This document shows, in pieces, positions 60,955 to 64,000 of a stretch of DNA of 64,000 bases. Both the position numbers and the translations under genes were made by a program. How positions within the stretch are numbered: position 1 is the first letter of the stretch; each line of letters begins with the position of its first letter. Location: contig NZ_LT629711.1 in NCBI RefSeq assembly GCF_900104525.1, forward strand, positions 2,790,001 to 2,854,000, given 5' to 3'. The notes beneath the pieces are model-generated. The model searched no databases. It saw nothing but the letters and a program-made list of their open reading frames with translations, and was not told where the DNA came from. The stretch comes from Pedococcus dokdonensis. GTDB lineage: Bacteria > Actinomycetota > Actinomycetes > Actinomycetales > Dermatophilaceae.

Positions 60955-62607
60955 ATGAGCGACGACGTTCGGCAGCTGGCAGACGACTACCACGACCACT
61001 GGATGCGGACCAGCCCGAGCTGGGCCCACATGGTGGGTGACTACCGGTTCGCCGACCGCTACGAGGACGTCAGCCGGGCGGCCGAGGACGAGCTCATCGC
61101 GGCGGACCGCGCGTTCGCCGCGCGGGCGGCGGCCATTCCCGACGAGGGGCTGAGCCTGCAGGACCGCGCGACCCGTGACGTCGTCGCGTTCCAGGCGACG
61201 AGCGGCGCCGACTGGGCCGAGTGCCGCACCGAGGAGCTCGCGGTCAACCCGATCTTCGGTCCCCAGGTCGACCTGCCCCTCACGGTCGCCAACCTCGCGA
61301 TGCCCACCGCGGAGGTGGCCGAGGCGATGGTGCAGAAGTACCACTCCATCGGCCAGTACCTCCGCGACTCGGCGGAGCGGCACCGCCAAGGGGTGGCCTC
61401 CGGTCGCACCCCCGCGTCGTTCGCGGTCACGCAGACGGTGCCCCAGCTCGACGCCTGGTTGGCCAAGCCGCTGTCCGAGGACCCGCTGCTCCAGACCTCC
61501 GACCTGCCAGCCGACGTCGACGCCGACGCCTGGCGGGCGCGGCTCACCGAGGCGATCGGCGAGGCCGTCCGGCCGGGGTTGCAGGTCTACCGCGACGTCC
61601 TCGCGGACGAGGTCGCCCCGCACACCCGTCCCGATGACCGGTGCGGGCTCTCGTGGTTGCCCGACGGCGAGCAGACCTACGCCCGCGCCCTGGCCGCCAA
61701 CACCACCACCACCCTGTCGGCCCAGGAGATCCACGACCTCGGTCTGCAGCAGATCGCGTCGCTCGAGGAGGAGTACGCGACCCTGGGTGGCGAGGTGCTC
61801 GGCACCTCCGACGTGCCCGCGATCTACGACCGGCTGCGCACCGATCCGGCGCTGCGGCACCACGACGCCGCCGAGATCCTCGCCGAGTGCGAGACGGCGT
61901 TCGCCCGGGCCCGCGCCGAGATGCCCGCGTGGTTCAACCGGCTGCCGGCTGCCGACTGCGCGATCAAGACCACCACGCAGGGGGCGCTCGGCTTCTACTA
62001 CCCGCCGTCCGAGGACGGCTCGCGCGGCGGCGTCTTCTACGTCAACACCTCCGACCCGGCGGCCTGGGGCCGGGTCGAGATCGAGGCCCTCAGCTACCAC
62101 GAGGGGATCCCGGGGCACCACCTCCAGCTCGCCATCGCCTCCGAGCTCACCGACATGCCGGCCCTGCGGCGGCACACCGTCTTCAACGCCTACGCCGAGG
62201 GCTGGGGTCTCTACACCGAGCGCCTCGCCGACGAGATGGGCCTCTACTCCTCGCCGTTGACGCGGCTCGGCATGCTCACGATGGACTCGGTGCGCGCCTG
62301 CCGGCTGGTCGTCGACACCGGTCTGCACGCGCTCGGCTGGAGCCGCCAGCAGGCGATCGACTACATGGTCGCCAACTCACCGATGTCCACGGCCAACGTG
62401 ACCAGCGAGGTCAACCGCTATGCGGTCTACCCGGGCCAGGCGTGCGGCTACATGGTCGGTCGGCTCGAGATCCTGCGGATCCGGCGCGAGGCGCAGGAGC
62501 GCCAGGGCGACGGCTTCGACATCAAGGCCTTCCACGACGCGGTGCTCGACGGCGGCAGCGTGCCGCTGGGCGTGCTCGACACCATCGTCCGCGACCGCCT
62601 CCCCTGA
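60955..62607 (+). CDS. DUF885 family putative metalloprotease
   Basis: The 550-residue protein has the family's HExxH-like zinc motif in EALSYHEGIPGHHLQLAIAS (about 380), preceded by GFYYPPSEDGSRGGVFYVNT and followed by AYAEGWGLYTERLADEMGLY, whose Glu is the likely third ligand. The helical N-terminal region runs to about residue 320. No signal peptide is visible, so it is probably cytoplasmic. Peptidase activity is inferred from the fold. Confidence 0.87.
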   Translation: MSDDVRQLADDYHDHWMRTSPSWAHMVGDYRFADRYEDVSRAAEDELIAADRAFAARAAAIPDEGLSLQDRATRDVVAFQATSGADWAECRTEELAVNPIFGPQVDLPLTVANLAMPTAEVAEAMVQKYHSIGQYLRDSAERHRQGVASGRTPASFAVTQTVPQLDAWLAKPLSEDPLLQTSDLPADVDADAWRARLTEAIGEAVRPGLQVYRDVLADEVAPHTRPDDRCGLSWLPDGEQTYARALAANTTTTLSAQEIHDLGLQQIASLEEEYATLGGEVLGTSDVPAIYDRLRTDPALRHHDAAEILAECETAFARARAEMPAWFNRLPAADCAIKTTTQGALGFYYPPSEDGSRGGVFYVNTSDPAAWGRVEIEALSYHEGIPGHHLQLAIASELTDMPALRRHTVFNAYAEGWGLYTERLADEMGLYSSPLTRLGMLTMDSVRACRLVVDTGLHALGWSRQQAIDYMVANSPMSTANVTSEVNRYAVYPGQACGYMVGRLEILRIRREAQERQGDGFDIKAFHDAVLDGGSVPLGVLDTIVRDRLP

Positions 62608-62618
62608 TCCCTTGCGGG

Positions 62619-64000
62619 TCAGGCGGTGGCGGCTGCCGCGGCCCGGCCCGCGGTGCGTCCCGAGAAGATGCAGCCGCCCAGGAAGGTGCCCTCCAGCGCC
62701 CGGTAACCGTGCACCCCGCCGCCGCCGAACCCGGCCACCTCGCCCGCGGCATACAGGCCCGGCACCGGCTCGCCCGACGCGGACAGGACCCGCGACGACA
62801 GGTCGGTCTCGAGCCCACCGAGGGTCTTGCGGGTGAGGATGTTGAGCCGCACGGCGATCAGCGGCCCGGCCTTCGGGTCGAGGATCCGGTGCGGCGTGGC
62901 GGTGCGGATCAGCTTGTCGCCGCGATAGCTGCGCGCTCCCCTGACCGCCGTGATCTGGGCGTCCTTGCTGAACTCGTTGTCGATCTGCCGGTCGCGGTCG
63001 ACGACCTGGCGCTCGAGATGGGCGTAGTCGAGCGGGGCATCGGGAGTCAGCGCGTTCATCTTGTCGACCAGCTCGCGCAGCGTGTCGGCCGAGACGAAGT
63101 CGGCCCCCTTGTCGAGGAAGGCCCGCACCGGACCGGGCATGTCGGCGCGGGCGCGGCCCAGCACGTCCTTGACCGACTTGCCGGTGAGGTCGGGGTTCTG
63201 TTCCGACCCGGAGAGCGCGAACTCCTTGCCGATGATCTTCTTCGTCAGGACGAACCAGCTGTGGTCGTGCCCGGTCTGCCGCAGGTGGGCCAGGGTCCCG
63301 AGGGTGTCGAACCCGGGGAAGAGCGGCGCCGGCAGCCGGTCGCCGTTCCCGTCGAACCACAACGAGCTCGGGCCGGGCAGGATGCGGATCGCGTGGGAGG
63401 GCCAGATCGGGTCCCAGTTCTCGATGCCCTCGACGTAGTGCCACATCCGGTCCCGGTTGACCAGCCGGCCACCCGCCGCCTCGGTGATCCCGAGCATCCG
63501 GCCGTCGACGTGCGCGGGCACGCCCGTCAGCATGTGCTCGGGCGGCGTCCCGAGCCGCTCGGGCCAGTTGGCGCGGACGAGGTCGTGGTTCGCGCCGATG
63601 CCGCCACTGGTGACGACGACCGCCTGAGCGGCCAGCTCGAACTCGCCCACCGCGTCACGGTTGGTGGGCCGGCCACGGGAGGCGCGGTCGTCGGCGAGCA
63701 GCGTCCCCCGCACGCCGGTGACGGCGCCGTCGCTGGTGACCAGCTCGTCGACCTGGTGGCGGTGGCGCAGCTCGACCCGTCCGGCCGCGACGTGCTCCTG
63801 CACGCGGCGCAGGAACGGCGCCAGCACCCCTGGGCCGGTGCCCCAGACGATGTGGAACCGCGGGACCGAGTTGCCGTGACCGGAGGCCGACCCGTCGCCG
63901 CGCTCGGCCCAGCCCACCACGGGGAAGAACCGCATCCCCTGCTCGTGCAGCCAGGCCCGCTTCTCACCGGCCGCGAAGTCCACGTAGGCGCGGGCCCACT
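62619..64000 (-). CDS. FAD-binding dehydrogenase (fumarate reductase/KstD-type), 5' end outside window
   Basis: About 460 residues are present; the N-terminal FAD motif lies beyond base 64000. Visible parts are FPVVGWAERGDGSASGHGNS, VVVTSGGIGANHDLVRANWP, GIENWDPIWPSHAIRILPGP, AVRLNILTRKTLGGLETDLS and the C-terminal FAD segment GLYAAGEVAGFGGGGVHGYR. The family comprises flavin-dependent dehydrogenases of steroid or carboxylate type; the substrate is unknown. It ends 11 bp from the convergent DUF885 gene. Confidence 0.87.
   Translation of the reverse strand, partial: WARAYVDFAAGEKRAWLHEQGMRFFPVVGWAERGDGSASGHGNSVPRFHIVWGTGPGVLAPFLRRVQEHVAAGRVELRHRHQVDELVTSDGAVTGVRGTLLADDRASRGRPTNRDAVGEFELAAQAVVVTSGGIGANHDLVRANWPERLGTPPEHMLTGVPAHVDGRMLGITEAAGGRLVNRDRMWHYVEGIENWDPIWPSHAIRILPGPSSLWFDGNGDRLPAPLFPGFDTLGTLAHLRQTGHDHSWFVLTKKIIGKEFALSGSEQNPDLTGKSVKDVLGRARADMPGPVRAFLDKGADFVSADTLRELVDKMNALTPDAPLDYAHLERQVVDRDRQIDNEFSKDAQITAVRGARSYRGDKLIRTATPHRILDPKAGPLIAVRLNILTRKTLGGLETDLSSRVLSASGEPVPGLYAAGEVAGFGGGGVHGYRALEGTFLGGCIFSGRTAGRAAAAATA

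Overview
This is a high-G+C actinobacterial chromosome segment, most like a Micrococcales/Intrasporangiaceae-type soil actinomycete. That assignment is inferred from gene content and composition, not from a search. Supporting signs are GTG-rich starts, a dnaK-grpE-dnaJ-hspR operon with HAIR operators, a Bpa-type proteasome activator, and many genes whose start codon lies 6-8 nt after a -10 box (leaderless transcription). I see no insertion sequence, prophage, integrase, CRISPR array, rRNA or tRNA; it reads as ordinary chromosome made of metabolic, transport and stress operons.

Layout. 1-5.6 kb: a frameshifted ROK regulator faces a sugar ABC importer (binding protein plus two permeases) and a GH3/NagZ-like hexosaminidase, probably amino-sugar salvage. 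5.6-7.2 kb: an RraB-like protein, an ImmA-like HExxH protein with an XRE partner, and a second XRE regulator. 7.2-11.4 kb: the HspR-controlled chaperone operon. 11.4-15.7 kb: small genes, an SGNH hydrolase, an RCK-type ion channel with an odd filter, an AlkA-like glycosylase, and several kinds of intergenic palindrome, including a five-unit 83-bp tandem array. 15.7-21.1 kb: an EF-G paralogue and a TPP-riboswitch-controlled YkoE/YkoDC-type ECF importer.

21.4-33.6 kb is a histidine-degradation locus (hutI, hutF, an M20 amidohydrolase, hutU, hutH). It is split by three paralogous secreted metallophosphoesterases and a YbaK-like deacylase. 33.6-38.7 kb is a tightly coupled five-gene catabolic operon (Ldh_2-type dehydrogenase, ABM protein, IMDH-like dehydrogenase, cupin, aldehyde dehydrogenase) divergent from a GntR/FCD regulator across a perfect 22-bp operator. 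38.8-46.1 kb carries a CitA/CitB-type two-component system divergent from a tripartite tricarboxylate transporter, then a universal stress protein, an RraA/HMG-aldolase-like protein and an IclR regulator.

46.1-54.8 kb: a VanY-like peptidase, a PhoX-like Tat protein, a frameshifted MobA-like protein, a quinone oxidoreductase, DUF1304, and a PadR-controlled MacB/FtsX-type ABC exporter. 54.9-58.8 kb: a complete PotADBC-type polyamine importer. 58.8-64 kb: Bpa, an MFS transporter, a DUF885 protein and a truncated FAD dehydrogenase.

The observations most worth following are: (i) a family of about 70-80-bp near-perfect palindromes found three times, each exactly between convergent genes; (ii) the 83-bp tandem hairpin array; (iii) two transport genes with no ATG/GTG/TTG start that appear to start at CTG overlapping the upstream stop; (iv) the metallophosphoesterase trio inside the hut locus; (v) the five-gene catabolic operon of unknown substrate; (vi) a strand-symmetric GTATGCCG word that seems over-represented; and (vii) two genes each broken by one single-base frameshift.
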